64,000 nucleotides of DNA from Candidatus Paceibacterota bacterium (GCA_035452965.1 DAOTCE010000020.1:22836-86835); one strand, 5' to 3'. Shown: positions 45,961 through 55,439, counted from the first letter of the stretch. Numbers and translations are program-made. The notes: generated from the letters alone by a model not told the origin.

Positions 45961-48924
45961 TCATTGGGTTTTGCCTGCGCGGACGGTTTGAATTGTCACG
46001 GGGCCCATCAAGCCGGAGGGCACCCGTGGAGTGTCTTTGGAGTAATGGCGCGCGGATGTAAACGTGTAACGTCCCGACGGGCGTGGCTTGCCTGACAAGA
46101 ACCACTCGGGCCATTCCAGCAGCGTCTCGTAGTCTTTCCAATTGCTATCCGGGGGCAACTGTTCATCCCCAATCATCCGGTTGATCCATAGGTTTACGAC
46201 GTTCACTTCGAGTTCATTGCCGCCGGGAAGAGCGGCGTCTGTGATATCCACCCGATATGGCGGTTTCCAGGCGATGCCGCAGTCCTTGCCGTTAAGCCGC
46301 ACTCGCGCCATAACCTCAACCAAACCGAGGTCAATATAGAGCGGCCCTGGGAGGGACGCGGCGGAGAGGTCAAAACGCGTGCGATAAGTAGCTGTGCCGG
46401 AATAAAAGTGGATGCGCGGATCGGCGTGTTTGCTCCAGTCTTCCAGGGTTGGGAAAACGACAGGTTCATCGGGCCCGCCCCATTTTGGATCGAATGCAAC
46501 TCTCCATGGGCCGGCAATGCTGGTCAGCCGGGTGCGATCCGGGAAGTTCCTTCCGGCTGCCTGTCTCAGTGCCTGGCTGGGTTTGCGAAAGACTATGAAC
46601 CAACTTTGCATGGGTTCAAAGCGGAGCGGGATGGCGGTGCGACCGTCTTTCTCCGCGAATTCGGGCAACCCGCGAACCGCGCCGGTTTCGGGATCCCACA
46701 ATTCCGGAAGTTTGCCCGCGACTCGGAAGGTGCAGGTGAGATCTGCCGTGCGGTTTTGCTGGTGGGACACGAAATAGACATCCGCCTCGCCGATGCGGCG
46801 ATGTATGTAGCTGAGTTTCCCGCCTTCGAAATCGGGCGGCAACTGGTCAGCCGCAAAAATCTGGCCCAGCGGTTTGCCGGTGATCAACCGCCCGCTTTCC
46901 CACAGCGCAGACCCAATTGTCTCCGCCTCGGAGTTTGCCGCCGGGAAGTCGGTGAGGCCTGGCGTGCCCGTCACCCGCCGAGCGGCAACCACCCGCGCGC
47001 CACCCTGGACCAGTTCGCGAATCTTGCGCGCTACGGGCAGCGTCATGCGGTCGCTGTCCGGCAGGACAAGGTACTGGTAACTCATGCCCGAGGGCAGAGT
47101 AATACGGCCATCCCGCACCTGCATTCGGAGGACGAGGTCGGCAGCGCAAATGTCGTAGTCGTAACCGCGGGGCAGATTCAGCTTCATGAGGCCGACGTGC
47201 AAAGGCGCCCCTTCTCCGTAAAAATAGCATACATCGGCGACGAACTTGCCTTGCTGCAACAGGTGCTGGCAGCGCGAGAGATAATCCATCCAGGGCCGGC
47301 TGTAATTCCACCATGTGTTGTGTCTTTGGAAATGCTCGCCCCATTTCCGATGCGTGAGCCCTGGAATCATGTTGTCGTAGGCCTGGTGGGCGGAAAGATG
47401 GAAGATCATGCGGTTCAGGCCTTCGCAGTATTTCTGATCGCCCATCGCCTTGAGAAGGAAAGGATGATCCCGCCAGCCCCGGTCAGAGGTAAAGGCCTCC
47501 GCGCCAATGACAGGTTTGCCGCCGGTGTGCGCCACCGATGCCAGCGCCTTGGTGGAGAACTCATACGCGTTCGGCCTGGCTCCAGGCCCGCCGGGAAAGA
47601 GGCCATCGCCTCGCGCCCAGAACTCGCTGATAGGCAGGTCGCTCACTCCGCCATACGCGAGGTTGTCGATGCAAAGATGGCCGTAGGATTCGGTTGAGAA
47701 TTTTATGCCATGACCGCGGGCAAGCTCACGAAGCCGGCCGGCATAGTTGTCTCGGATCATCTCGCTGACGGTGGCCCGCATGTCCCAGAGGAAGCGCTCC
47801 GACATTTCAGCGCTGCCCACAACTCTCCCTGTCAGCACCGGCAGCCACGGCCGCAAATCGTATCCGCGGCGGCGGCGGAATTCTCCGGGAAACGTCGCTG
47901 TCCAGTTCTGGCCGCCGGCTTCCCAACTGTCAATGTGGACGTAGTTAAGAGCCTTGCCAGCAAGGCTGCCGGCATCTTCGAAGATCTTCTTCAGAAAGCC
48001 CGCGTAATGCGTTTCAATGCCAACAGGCGCCAGCCGGTCGCATTCCAGACCGACAGCCGCTTGCGGACATGGCCGGGTCATCTTCAGGTTGGACGCATGC
48101 CCATACCGCAGGATCAACCATTTGCCTGGCGGGGCGTTCCATGCCAGCTGCCCGTTGGGGGACATTTTGTCCGTCAGGTCCACCACTTCGCCGGCCGGCA
48201 CTACCGCGTTGGGGGGCGTTGCATTGATGCGCCTCTTGTCTGGGGCGCGCCAATGCGTTCCGTTCTTCAGGTCGAGCTGCGGAATACGGTAAGCCCGGGC
48301 GTCCTCGGACGGCGGTAGAGGGATGGCCTGAACCGCAATGTCGCGGTAGGAATCCTGCCTCTCGATCTGCTCGCGCACCTTCGCGCTGATTTCAGCGCCG
48401 GGCCGCAGCCACGCGGAAAGGTTGGTTTCGACCCGCGGCGGCGGCAAAACGAGGCTGATCTGCCTGCCGCCCTCCACTTCTCTTTCGCTCCAATAGAGCT
48501 TCTGCATCGAGCGATCCGGTGTGATGTGGGGCCCGCCGCTGCCGTAGCCAAAATCCACCGAAAGGTCGAACTCCATCCCCAGCCTGCCGCATTCTTGAAT
48601 CGCCCACTGAAATGCTTCATGCCATTCGGGACTCAACGCCCGCATCTTCCCCTCGGGCGCCCACCATGGTCCGCTTACTTCCATCCAGAGCACACCATTA
48701 ATTCCGGCTCGATGCAGCGCCTCCAAATCGGCGGTGATTCCCTCCTTGCTGATATTGCCGTTGATCCAAAACCAAAACACCCATGGCCGTGCCGAAGCGG
48801 GTGGTGAGGCGAATTCCTCCTCCAAAGCCACCGGTGAATGCGCGGGAGAATCCAGGGGCGGCTCGGCGGCAAAAGAAGCATGAGTCGCGGCCAGCAGCAA
48901 GAAGGCGAGCATCGTGGTTTTCAT
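45961..48924 (-). CDS. Secreted GH106-like alpha-L-rhamnosidase-type glycoside hydrolase (987 aa)
   Basis: The ATG at 48924 (MKTTMLAFLLLAATHASFAAEP) opens a clean signal peptide. Residues about 40-110 contain RPWVFWFWINGNISKEGITADL and HRAGINGVLWMEVSGPWW, the start pattern of GH106/PF17132 rhamnosidases; FDLSVDFGYGSGGPHITPD, the YVHIDSWEAGGQNW region and GHLCIDNLAYGGVSDLPISEFWARGDG follow, with Asp/Glu residues suitable for catalysis. The C-terminal 150 residues look like a galactose-binding beta-sandwich (YRTRFDLS..., RVRLNGKDCGIAWKPPYRVDIT). It probably removes rhamnose from pectin-like or algal polysaccharides. Substrate is inferred from the family only. Confidence 0.85.
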   Translation of the reverse strand: MKTTMLAFLLLAATHASFAAEPPLDSPAHSPVALEEEFASPPASARPWVFWFWINGNISKEGITADLEALHRAGINGVLWMEVSGPWWAPEGKMRALSPEWHEAFQWAIQECGRLGMEFDLSVDFGYGSGGPHITPDRSMQKLYWSEREVEGGRQISLVLPPPRVETNLSAWLRPGAEISAKVREQIERQDSYRDIAVQAIPLPPSEDARAYRIPQLDLKNGTHWRAPDKRRINATPPNAVVPAGEVVDLTDKMSPNGQLAWNAPPGKWLILRYGHASNLKMTRPCPQAAVGLECDRLAPVGIETHYAGFLKKIFEDAGSLAGKALNYVHIDSWEAGGQNWTATFPGEFRRRRGYDLRPWLPVLTGRVVGSAEMSERFLWDMRATVSEMIRDNYAGRLRELARGHGIKFSTESYGHLCIDNLAYGGVSDLPISEFWARGDGLFPGGPGARPNAYEFSTKALASVAHTGGKPVIGAEAFTSDRGWRDHPFLLKAMGDQKYCEGLNRMIFHLSAHQAYDNMIPGLTHRKWGEHFQRHNTWWNYSRPWMDYLSRCQHLLQQGKFVADVCYFYGEGAPLHVGLMKLNLPRGYDYDICAADLVLRMQVRDGRITLPSGMSYQYLVLPDSDRMTLPVARKIRELVQGGARVVAARRVTGTPGLTDFPAANSEAETIGSALWESGRLITGKPLGQIFAADQLPPDFEGGKLSYIHRRIGEADVYFVSHQQNRTADLTCTFRVAGKLPELWDPETGAVRGLPEFAEKDGRTAIPLRFEPMQSWFIVFRKPSQALRQAAGRNFPDRTRLTSIAGPWRVAFDPKWGGPDEPVVFPTLEDWSKHADPRIHFYSGTATYRTRFDLSAASLPGPLYIDLGLVEVMARVRLNGKDCGIAWKPPYRVDITDAALPGGNELEVNVVNLWINRMIGDEQLPPDSNWKDYETLLEWPEWFLSGKPRPSGRYTFTSARHYSKDTPRVPSGLMGPVTIQTVRAGKTQ

Positions 48925-49106
48925 CCGCGAAACTTTGGCCAGCCTGGAGCTTGGACGCAATGCCAATGAGCTCAACTGACAGGTGGCGGGGAGGGGGAAG
49001 CGGGCACCCAATTGCTCGCACGAGGTGAGTTCGCCGCTGGGGCCGCCTGGGTTGGTTGACGGACCGGGCGGTCAAGCTGGTTTGATCCCGCGCGAGAATC
49101 CCGGGG

Positions 49107-49775
49107 TCACTTTGGGCCGGCTGAGCGGGCGCCGATGAACCGCTCCAGGGCGGCAAACAGCGCGGCCAGGTCGGGCAGGTGCGTGCATTGGCCGTCCGGT
49201 TGCACCAGGCCGAAACCCTCCCCATAGGCCGCGCCGTTGGCGACGCAGGCATCCGTGCGGCAATCGGCGATCTGCTGCTCCGCCCGGCGAATCACACCCG
49301 CGCGATCGCCCTCCACCTCGTACTTCCAGCCCACAAGCCGGGCCTTGGGGAACCACTGGCGCAGGTCCGCAATGATCTTCGGCGTTGGCACTAACTCAGC
49401 CAGCAACGTCCCGTCCCGGCTGGGGAACTTGCCACCTTTCACCTCGGTCCGCGCGCCTTCCGGGGGCTGGCACCAGACCTTGCCGAACGAGAAATCACTG
49501 ACGGCCGCCGCATGAAACACGACGTCCACGGCCGGGTGGGCGAGGGCCTGAAGGCATTCGCGCAGATTGGCGGTGGTAGTGAAGGTCTCGATCCGGCGGG
49601 CGCGCCGCTCGCCGCGCCAGGGGGCCTGCTGGCCGATCAGCAGCGTGACGTCGTGACCGCGCGCCGACAGGAAATTGCACAGCTCGGAGCCCAGCCGGCC
49701 GGTGGAGAAATTGGTCAGGCGCCGGACTGCATCCAGCGGTTCGAAGGTCGGACCGGCCGTTACTATGCATCGCAT
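49107..49775 (-). CDS. CoaB/Dfp-type phosphopantothenate-cysteine ligase domain protein (222 aa)
   Basis: IVTAGPTFEPLDAVRRLTNFSTGRLG at the N-terminus is the signature of the CoaB domain of the Dfp/CoaBC flavoprotein (nucleotide-binding Rossmann-like). HAAAVSDFSF near 90, LVPTPKIIADLRQWFP and LVGWKYEVEG near 150 follow, corresponding to the usual AAVAD, KIKK and GFAAET segments; several positions differ. Only the ligase half is present; no CoaC decarboxylase part is seen next to it. It may catalyse phosphopantothenoylcysteine formation in coenzyme A synthesis, or be a divergent paralogue. Confidence 0.82.
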   Translation of the reverse strand: MRCIVTAGPTFEPLDAVRRLTNFSTGRLGSELCNFLSARGHDVTLLIGQQAPWRGERRARRIETFTTTANLRECLQALAHPAVDVVFHAAAVSDFSFGKVWCQPPEGARTEVKGGKFPSRDGTLLAELVPTPKIIADLRQWFPKARLVGWKYEVEGDRAGVIRRAEQQIADCRTDACVANGAAYGEGFGLVQPDGQCTHLPDLAALFAALERFIGARSAGPK

Positions 49776-49801
49776 AAACAGAGAATCCCCGCCCGCAGCT
49801 A

Positions 49802-49954
49802 CTAGCGCAAGCGCCAGTTAATGCTTGTGAGGGTGTACGTCAGAAACGCAACCAGGGCTACAACCACAAGCGAGACAACCGCCACAAAAACGAAAACTCC
49901 GTATTTGCGGCGGAACCGTCGCCACTTTCTGCCCCGGCCCGAATGGGGTTGCAT
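49802..49954 (-). CDS. Small basic membrane protein, function unknown (50 aa)
   Basis: I take the ATG at 49954 (MQPHSGRGRKWRRFRRKYG): a strongly basic N-terminus, one membrane helix (VFVFVAVVSLVVVALVAFL) and a short tail. A longer frame from 50050 adds unlikely sequence. It lies 26 bases upstream of the CoaB-like gene on the same strand, so co-transcription is possible. No family recognised. Confidence 0.6.
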   Translation of the reverse strand: MQPHSGRGRKWRRFRRKYGVFVFVAVVSLVVVALVAFLTYTLTSINWRLR

Positions 49955-50097
49955 ATGCGAAGTGTATGCACCGGGGCCGGTTGAGCAAAGCGATTTTTGG
50001 CCGTTGGCACCCTGACCAACGGCCTTTGTCACCATCACTGCCCGCCGCAACGTGGTGGTGGTCAGGACGCGCCGCGGGCAGGAGTCCGCGGCAGCCG

Positions 50098-50298
50098 CTA
50101 CCAGGCGACCGCGACCAGGTCAGCAAAGCTCCCTTTGGGAGCTGGGATATTATGGGCCTGTGAGGCGGCAGCCGGCCCCACCCGCGCGGCCAGAGACTCG
50201 CCCAACCAGAAGGCAACTCCGACCATCCCGATGAAGGCCAAACAAATCACCATGCCCTTGATTCTTAGAATTCGACGTGCCGAGCGGTTTGTTTTCAT
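50098..50298 (-). CDS. Small membrane protein, function unknown (66 aa)
   Basis: A basic start (MKTNRSARRILRIKG) leads into one hydrophobic helix (MVICLAFIGMVGVAFWLG), then a short tail. The frame uses an ATG. No family recognised; gene status rests on topology and open frame only. Confidence 0.55.
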   Translation of the reverse strand: MKTNRSARRILRIKGMVICLAFIGMVGVAFWLGESLAARVGPAAASQAHNIPAPKGSFADLVAVAW

Positions 50299-50451
50299 GC
50301 CCCGACTTTAGTCCTTCACTGGACGGGGGTGTTAATCGAAAGAATTAAGCCGGGCATTGATAAGAACGATGCCGCCGGGTGCCGCATCTGGCCGTAGCGT
50401 GAATGGCCGAGACCCGGCGAGATGGGCGGCAAAGAGAAGCCGGGGCAAACC

Positions 50452-50991
50452 TCAGCGTCCCCGAGGCTTCGCGGCGGCCGGCGGCTTCGTTCCCGTGGTC
50501 GTGATCGTGCCAATGGTCCGGCCACCCGCATCCCGAACGGCGGTGCTCGAACCGGTGTGCTGCACGGTGCTGGTCGTGCGGCCAGCGGCATCGCGGAAGG
50601 TGGTGCCGGTGCCGGACTCCGAAGCGATCCGCTGGGTGCGCCCGGCCGCATCGCGATAAGTGATGGTTTGGCCGCCCGTTTTCGTAGCCGTCCAGACCGT
50701 CCTCCCCGACGCGTCCCGGAATACTGTCTGGCTGCCCTGAACGTGGGCCGTTCCCGTGGTTCGCCCGCTACTGTCACGGAAAGTCGTCGTGCCGGACCCC
50801 ATCGTGCTCGCGCTCCCCAAGGTGCGGCCGGATGCGTCCCGCAAGACGGTCTGCCCGCCCGCTTTAGCTCTGGTGGCGACGTAACGGCTCAGGTCATCGG
50901 TGCCAGGAACACTCGCCTTCCTTGCGTCCGCGGCGCAGAGCGGGCCGGCCATGGCAGCGAGAAACAACATGGCGACGACAAACTTCTTCAT
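50452..50991 (-). CDS. Secreted protein built of FRDASGRT repeats (179 aa)
   Basis: A signal peptide (about 1-21, MKKFVVAMLFLAAMAGPLCA) is followed by a tandem array of about seven units of 18-20 residues, each ending in a T.(F/L)RDA(S/A)GRT motif (variants include VLRDASGRT, FRDSSGRT and YRDAAGRT), then a short P/A-rich basic tail. The repeat recalls RHS/YD-type beta repeats in miniature but is not a full RHS protein. It may be a secreted beta-solenoid; the function is unknown. It stands alone between small membrane-protein genes. Confidence 0.82.
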   Translation of the reverse strand: MKKFVVAMLFLAAMAGPLCAADARKASVPGTDDLSRYVATRAKAGGQTVLRDASGRTLGSASTMGSGTTTFRDSSGRTTGTAHVQGSQTVFRDASGRTVWTATKTGGQTITYRDAAGRTQRIASESGTGTTFRDAAGRTTSTVQHTGSSTAVRDAGGRTIGTITTTGTKPPAAAKPRGR

Positions 50992-51094
50992 GGCGTGATG
51001 CGATGTCTCTTACAATCGGACGGGCCAGTTGGGTTCCCCATTCACTTTCCGCCCCTTTTTTGGAACCGGCGCCTTGGCGATCAGCCTCTCGCCC

Positions 51095-51304
51095 TTAGCG
51101 TTTGCGCTCGCGCTTCGGCTTGTCCACATCCACTGCCAGCCGGATGCTCGGTCCTTGCTTCCGCGAAATGATCGGCCGGTTGCTCTTGTCGCGCCGCCGC
51201 CGTGCCCGCGCCTCGGCGTTGAAATGGCCCCGGAGCAGGAAGAAGACGACGGCGAGCGCGATGATGCCTGTGAGCCAGAGAATTGGATTTGTGATGTCGA
51301 ACAT
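51095..51304 (-). CDS. Small membrane protein with basic tail (69 aa)
   Basis: An N-terminal membrane helix (about 8-25, ILWLTGIIALAVVFFLL) is followed by a very basic region (ARARRRRDKSNRP) and a second basic tail (DKPKRERKR). Start ATG at 51304. No family recognised. Confidence 0.65.
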   Translation of the reverse strand: MFDITNPILWLTGIIALAVVFFLLRGHFNAEARARRRRDKSNRPIISRKQGPSIRLAVDVDKPKRERKR

Positions 51305-51397
51305 AGTCAGATCATCAACCTGTGTTGTGCTAATACTTGCACGTTCCTGCCGAATGGCAAGAGTGGCCCGTCTCCGGCCGCCTGGCCCCGGCGGCGC

Positions 51398-51745
51398 TCA
51401 GCTCAACCAAAGGATAGTGACGCCTTCGTTGGTCGCGTTTAAGTCCGGGTCGCCGCGCAGCTCCGGCACAGCTTCCAGCAGGGCCAGGACCGTGCCGTTG
51501 AAGATCGAGAAATCATCGCCGGGGATGAACTCCTTGATTGCCCCCTCCTTCTTCCGCAACCCGAATGATTTCCGCAAGCCGATGCAGAGCGCCCCGCCCT
51601 TGCCCGAAGAGCCGTAGCCGTGGATCACCTTTAGCACCCTCACCCCCTCGCGCCGGGCCCGCTTAATTTCTCCGATGACCAGCCGTCGCGCCTCGTCGAG
51701 CACCGGCATCCCGGCCTCAACGTTCACTGTCCAAATTGCGTTCAT
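51398..51745 (-). CDS. Smr-domain protein (115 aa)
   Basis: The motif VLKVIHGYGSSGKGGAL (about 38-54) is the Smr signature (HGxGxG), with the following helix and beta strand as in stand-alone Smr proteins. These act as endonucleases in RNA or DNA processing in MutS2 and small relatives. An ATG start at 51745 begins MNAIWTVNVEAGMPVLDEA, which fits the DLHG-like first strand with altered residues (NVEAG). The catalytic activity of this copy is unknown. Confidence 0.85.
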   Translation of the reverse strand: MNAIWTVNVEAGMPVLDEARRLVIGEIKRARREGVRVLKVIHGYGSSGKGGALCIGLRKSFGLRKKEGAIKEFIPGDDFSIFNGTVLALLEAVPELRGDPDLNATNEGVTILWLS

Positions 51746-51819
51746 TGGCTCTCATTCTGGCTTGGGGGGCCATCCTGCTGGCGGACGAAACACTCGATGA
51801 ATCCAGCAACCGGGGCGGA

Positions 51820-54800
51820 TCATGGCGCGTCACCGGACGTTTCCCAGACGCCCACCCACCGGCGGCTGTCCGATTCACTGCCAACAATTCTCAGGCGGAG
51901 TGATTGTCCGGGAGTCACCATTGTGGATGGGAGCGTAAGGGTGAACCTGCCCATCTCGGGGCGGGAGTCGTCGCGTTCGTAGCGCAGGATCACGGTCTTC
52001 TCCGCGCCATGCCACGTAGTGCTTTGTTCGCTGATGCCGGGCATGTCGAGCAGCTTCTGGTCATTTACAAACAACTGAAACGAGCACTCAGGCTCGGCGA
52101 AGTAGCCCATGCCTCCCTCCCAGGTGACAGAGCATGCTTTCTCTCCCGCTCCAATCTTCAGCGGGTGAGTCTCCCAGACCAGCTCGTTCTTGCCCGTCAT
52201 GCCACGGGCGACATCGAGCTGTCGGCCATTGATCGGTGGATGGTCATCGCCGGTATCCCCTGCTTTCAACGTTCTCAGCCACCCGTCCGGCGCCCTGAAG
52301 GGTTCCAGGTTCAGGATCTGCCCCTTCGGGTCAAAAGCCGCGGAACGAGCATAACGGATAAGCCCGTCCAGAAGGCAGGTGCCCTCGGGATGGCCGGAAA
52401 GCAGATCCAGCCCGAACGTAATCAGCGCCTTGCCCTGGCCAACCCGTCCCTGTCCCGCATAAAGGAAATAGCTGTCCAACCCTTCACCGACTATCAGCAT
52501 CTCGTCCGGGCGAAGCCCGCCAAACGCGGGCAGCTTTTGACCTGTTTTGAGGATCCGGAAGGCGAGGGGCGAGAGGTAGCCCTCGTGTGGAAAATCCCCG
52601 AAAGCGGGATGGGTAGCGAAGGCAGTCCCAACCTGTTGGCCCATAGACCACCAGCCAAGGCTGACGTTGGGGCTGCCACGGGTGCGGTTCAACAGTAGCA
52701 CACGCTTGCCCAAAGCCAGCGCGGGCTCGACATCCGGTGAGCCAATGTATGAGATGAGCAGGTCTGTCGCGTTCGTCTGAGAGAGACCCGCAGGCGTTAA
52801 GCCCGAGTAAAGGGACGCCAGCTTTTCGTGCAAAGGTCGCGAGACGGCAATGCCGGTGACTTGTGGGACCGCGCGCTTCGGGAACAACCAGAGGTCCCAT
52901 CGGTTGGTCACGTGACCGGGGCCGAGCCAAGCCTCCAGAACGGCTCGGGCCGGTTTTGGCAGGTCGGGCACAACCAACTCCGACTGGCCCAACAAACGCA
53001 CGGAACCAAGTTCGGCTCCGGCCATGTCCAGAGCGCCCTCGACCAACGCCGTGCCACCCTGGCGCAAGGCCCAGCGTAATCGGCCTGCTTCGATCGGTGC
53101 GTCCCCGTAATGCGAGATCCAGAACGAAAGCTCCACGCGATCTCCGGCAACTGCAATCCGCTCAGCAGGTTCGGTTTTGAGCAGCAGCGCAGTCGGGCCG
53201 TTAAACGCTGCAAATTGCTGAGGGGTAAAGCCGTTGGGCTTGGGTTCCCAAAACGCGTTGAGAAAGCCCTGGGCGCTATAGGTCTTTCCCTGTTGAACGA
53301 TGACGTCCACAATAGTCCAAAAGCTGTAACCGTCACACGCCGGGTCCATGCGGGCAGCTTCGAGCCCCTCCTTTTGGTAATGCCGCTGCAAGGCATGGGC
53401 GGCGTCCTGACATGCGTCACCCCAGCGCCGATCCAGCGCGGCCTCCTTCAGCCACTCGTCTCGCCTTTCGAGCGGGACGGGCGCAGCCATCGCCCCTTTG
53501 AACCTGGGCGCCAGCCTCGGATCCTGTTTCACGGATAGGTTCAGGTACTCATGCGCGATGAACGGGGCATCGGTCACAACGGTCCCGGGCTGCCAAACGT
53601 TGATCGGACCGTTCCGGAAATCCGAGTTCTCGGCATCGTTGAGTGTGCCGTCCTGGTGCAGGACCAACCGGTCGGGATCCGTGCGCTTGATCAGATTCTT
53701 GATTTCCCTTCCCAAGTAGCGGCCCAGCGTTCCCTCATTTCCCATGCAGTAAGTCGCCAGCGAAACGTGCCGCCGGTAATGGGCCATCAACTCCTTTAGG
53801 TCGCGTATCGGATCAAACGCAAACGCTTCGGTCGGGTAATCTCCGTAATAAGGGAGCTCAGGTTGGATCAGCACGCCCGCTTCATCGGCCGCCTCAAAAA
53901 ACTCGGGCAGTTCGCAATGCGTGTGCAACCGCGCGTAAACAAATCCCGCCTGGCGTGCCAGCTTCAAATGGCCCAGGTGTTCCTCGCGTGAGGCTGGCGA
54001 GACCAATGTGAGCGGATACACAAAATCGTCACCGTAGCCGCGCACGAAGAAGGGCTTGTCATTGAGAAAGAACCGATCACCACGCACCTCGAACTTGCGG
54101 ACGCCGAACCGTTCAATCCAGCCGTGGACGGGTCTGTCCTGGTCCAACAGCACAATATCGGCCAGGTAAAGCCTCGGACTCTCGGGCGACCACGCTTGAA
54201 AGTTCGTCAACGCAACCCGGACGAGCACTTCACTCAACCCGCCCTGCGCATCGAACTTGATCTCTCGGGAACTTTCCCCTGCTGGCGACCCATCGGGGGT
54301 TTTGATTGAAACGCGGAGCATCGCGCGTTGCGCCATGGATCTCCCGTGGGCGGCAGCCACCGTGGCGTGGACCTCGGCCGTCTTCGCATCAAAATCGCCT
54401 CGCAGCCAGGCGTAATCTATACGCGCATCCGGAGTCGCTTCCAGCTCAACGTCCCGGTAAAGGCCGCCAAACCGGTGTGTGCTGCTGAACAGCCCCTTCC
54501 GGCTGGGCAGCACATTGTTGACCTCCGCCACGACCGTGGCCGACTTGCCGGGTTCCACCAGATCGGTGATGTCGTACTTGTAGGTGCCGCAGTAATTGTC
54601 CACCCACGCCACAGGCGCGTTGTTGACCCAGAACCAACCCTGCGAGCGCACGCCGCCAACCTTGAGCCACACCAGCTTCCCGCGCCATTCCTCCGGGATG
54701 GCCACCGTTTTGCGGTACCAGGCGCCACCTTTATGCACCGCTCGCAGCGGTTTTGAGCAGTGATCCCACTTGCAGTCCCAGGAGTCCCCCATGCCGGGTG

Positions 54801-55143
54801 AACCAACGCCCTGCGCCTCCCAGCACCCGGGAACCTGGATTGTGCGGGAGCCTTGCCAGGGTTTGGAATAGAATGCGTTCCACTCCGGGTGACGCAGCGG
54901 CGCCGTGCCACGGGTCGTGAATTCCCATTCACCCCGAAGGGAAACCACTGACTGCAACGGGGATTTCACAACAGGGTTCACCACGGCGGGAAGGGCCGGA
55001 CGGCCGGCCCAAGTCTCAACGCCTTCCAAGGCTCCAGGGTTCTCCCCGGCGCGCAGGGTGAGCGCGCTCAGCAGAAAGGCGGCTCCAAGCCCGGCAACCA
55101 CTCCGGAGATTACGTGCGCCGATAAATCAAGCCCGGGTCTCAT
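51820..55143 (-). CDS. Secreted GH2-family beta-galactosidase-like glycoside hydrolase (1107 aa)
   Basis: I use the ATG at 55143 (MRPGLDLSAHVISGVVAG), which opens a signal peptide; the longer frame passes through the tRNA fragment and is not credible. GH2 sugar-binding features are at about 60-230 (VSLRGEWEF, PGCWEAQGVG, WYRKTVAIPEEW, YDITDLVEPG, GGLYRDVEL). An Ig-like domain follows, then a TIM barrel from about 370 (NDKPFFVRGYGDDF, HTHCELPEFFEAADEAGVLIQPELPYYG, and SLATYCMGNEG, where NE is the likely acid/base pair). C-terminal beta domains lie from about 750. The natural substrate is unknown. Confidence 0.87.
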   Translation of the reverse strand: MRPGLDLSAHVISGVVAGLGAAFLLSALTLRAGENPGALEGVETWAGRPALPAVVNPVVKSPLQSVVSLRGEWEFTTRGTAPLRHPEWNAFYSKPWQGSRTIQVPGCWEAQGVGSPGMGDSWDCKWDHCSKPLRAVHKGGAWYRKTVAIPEEWRGKLVWLKVGGVRSQGWFWVNNAPVAWVDNYCGTYKYDITDLVEPGKSATVVAEVNNVLPSRKGLFSSTHRFGGLYRDVELEATPDARIDYAWLRGDFDAKTAEVHATVAAAHGRSMAQRAMLRVSIKTPDGSPAGESSREIKFDAQGGLSEVLVRVALTNFQAWSPESPRLYLADIVLLDQDRPVHGWIERFGVRKFEVRGDRFFLNDKPFFVRGYGDDFVYPLTLVSPASREEHLGHLKLARQAGFVYARLHTHCELPEFFEAADEAGVLIQPELPYYGDYPTEAFAFDPIRDLKELMAHYRRHVSLATYCMGNEGTLGRYLGREIKNLIKRTDPDRLVLHQDGTLNDAENSDFRNGPINVWQPGTVVTDAPFIAHEYLNLSVKQDPRLAPRFKGAMAAPVPLERRDEWLKEAALDRRWGDACQDAAHALQRHYQKEGLEAARMDPACDGYSFWTIVDVIVQQGKTYSAQGFLNAFWEPKPNGFTPQQFAAFNGPTALLLKTEPAERIAVAGDRVELSFWISHYGDAPIEAGRLRWALRQGGTALVEGALDMAGAELGSVRLLGQSELVVPDLPKPARAVLEAWLGPGHVTNRWDLWLFPKRAVPQVTGIAVSRPLHEKLASLYSGLTPAGLSQTNATDLLISYIGSPDVEPALALGKRVLLLNRTRGSPNVSLGWWSMGQQVGTAFATHPAFGDFPHEGYLSPLAFRILKTGQKLPAFGGLRPDEMLIVGEGLDSYFLYAGQGRVGQGKALITFGLDLLSGHPEGTCLLDGLIRYARSAAFDPKGQILNLEPFRAPDGWLRTLKAGDTGDDHPPINGRQLDVARGMTGKNELVWETHPLKIGAGEKACSVTWEGGMGYFAEPECSFQLFVNDQKLLDMPGISEQSTTWHGAEKTVILRYERDDSRPEMGRFTLTLPSTMVTPGQSLRLRIVGSESDSRRWVGVWETSGDAP

Positions 55144-55391
55144 GCGTGACCATGCCGCCGCATTTTGCACGACATATGCTCCCTTTCTTAGACGAAAGCC
55201 GCGCGATTGCCTATCAGAAAACGACACTTCCCGCTGTTCTGCGCAGCGCCGCATCGTCCCAAGATTCGCATTGGGTCGAGGCAATTTGGCGTAACAAACC
55301 ACCACGGCAGGCCGTTTCTCTACAGGTGGGACCGAGTTGATTGATGGTGCTGCAGAACGATTCCGCGGCAAAAGCCCATGAAGTTCTGAAC

Positions 55392-55436
55392 TGGCGCGTC
55401 CGGCAGGACTTGAACCTGCAACCTTCTGATCCGAAG
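55392..55436 (-). tRNA. Partial tRNA-Arg(TCG) 3' part, probable attachment site (attR/attL)
   Basis: On the minus strand the segment contains an anticodon loop CTTCGGA (anticodon TCG, U33 present), the 3' anticodon stem TCAGA, a 5-base variable loop, a T-arm (GCAGG, TTCAAGT, CCTGC), the acceptor strand CGGACGC, a G and a CCA end. The 5' half is absent: the bases before the loop do not pair with TCAGA. Such a half tRNA is the mark left by a tyrosine recombinase that integrates at the anticodon loop. Confidence 0.85.
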
Positions 55437-55439
55437 TTT

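Noticed and set aside
45680..45964. 94-codon frame whose ATG overlaps the GH106 stop
   Set aside because: Composition is not protein-like (Pro/His/Ala-rich start) and it contains repeat elements; kept only as a weak possibility.
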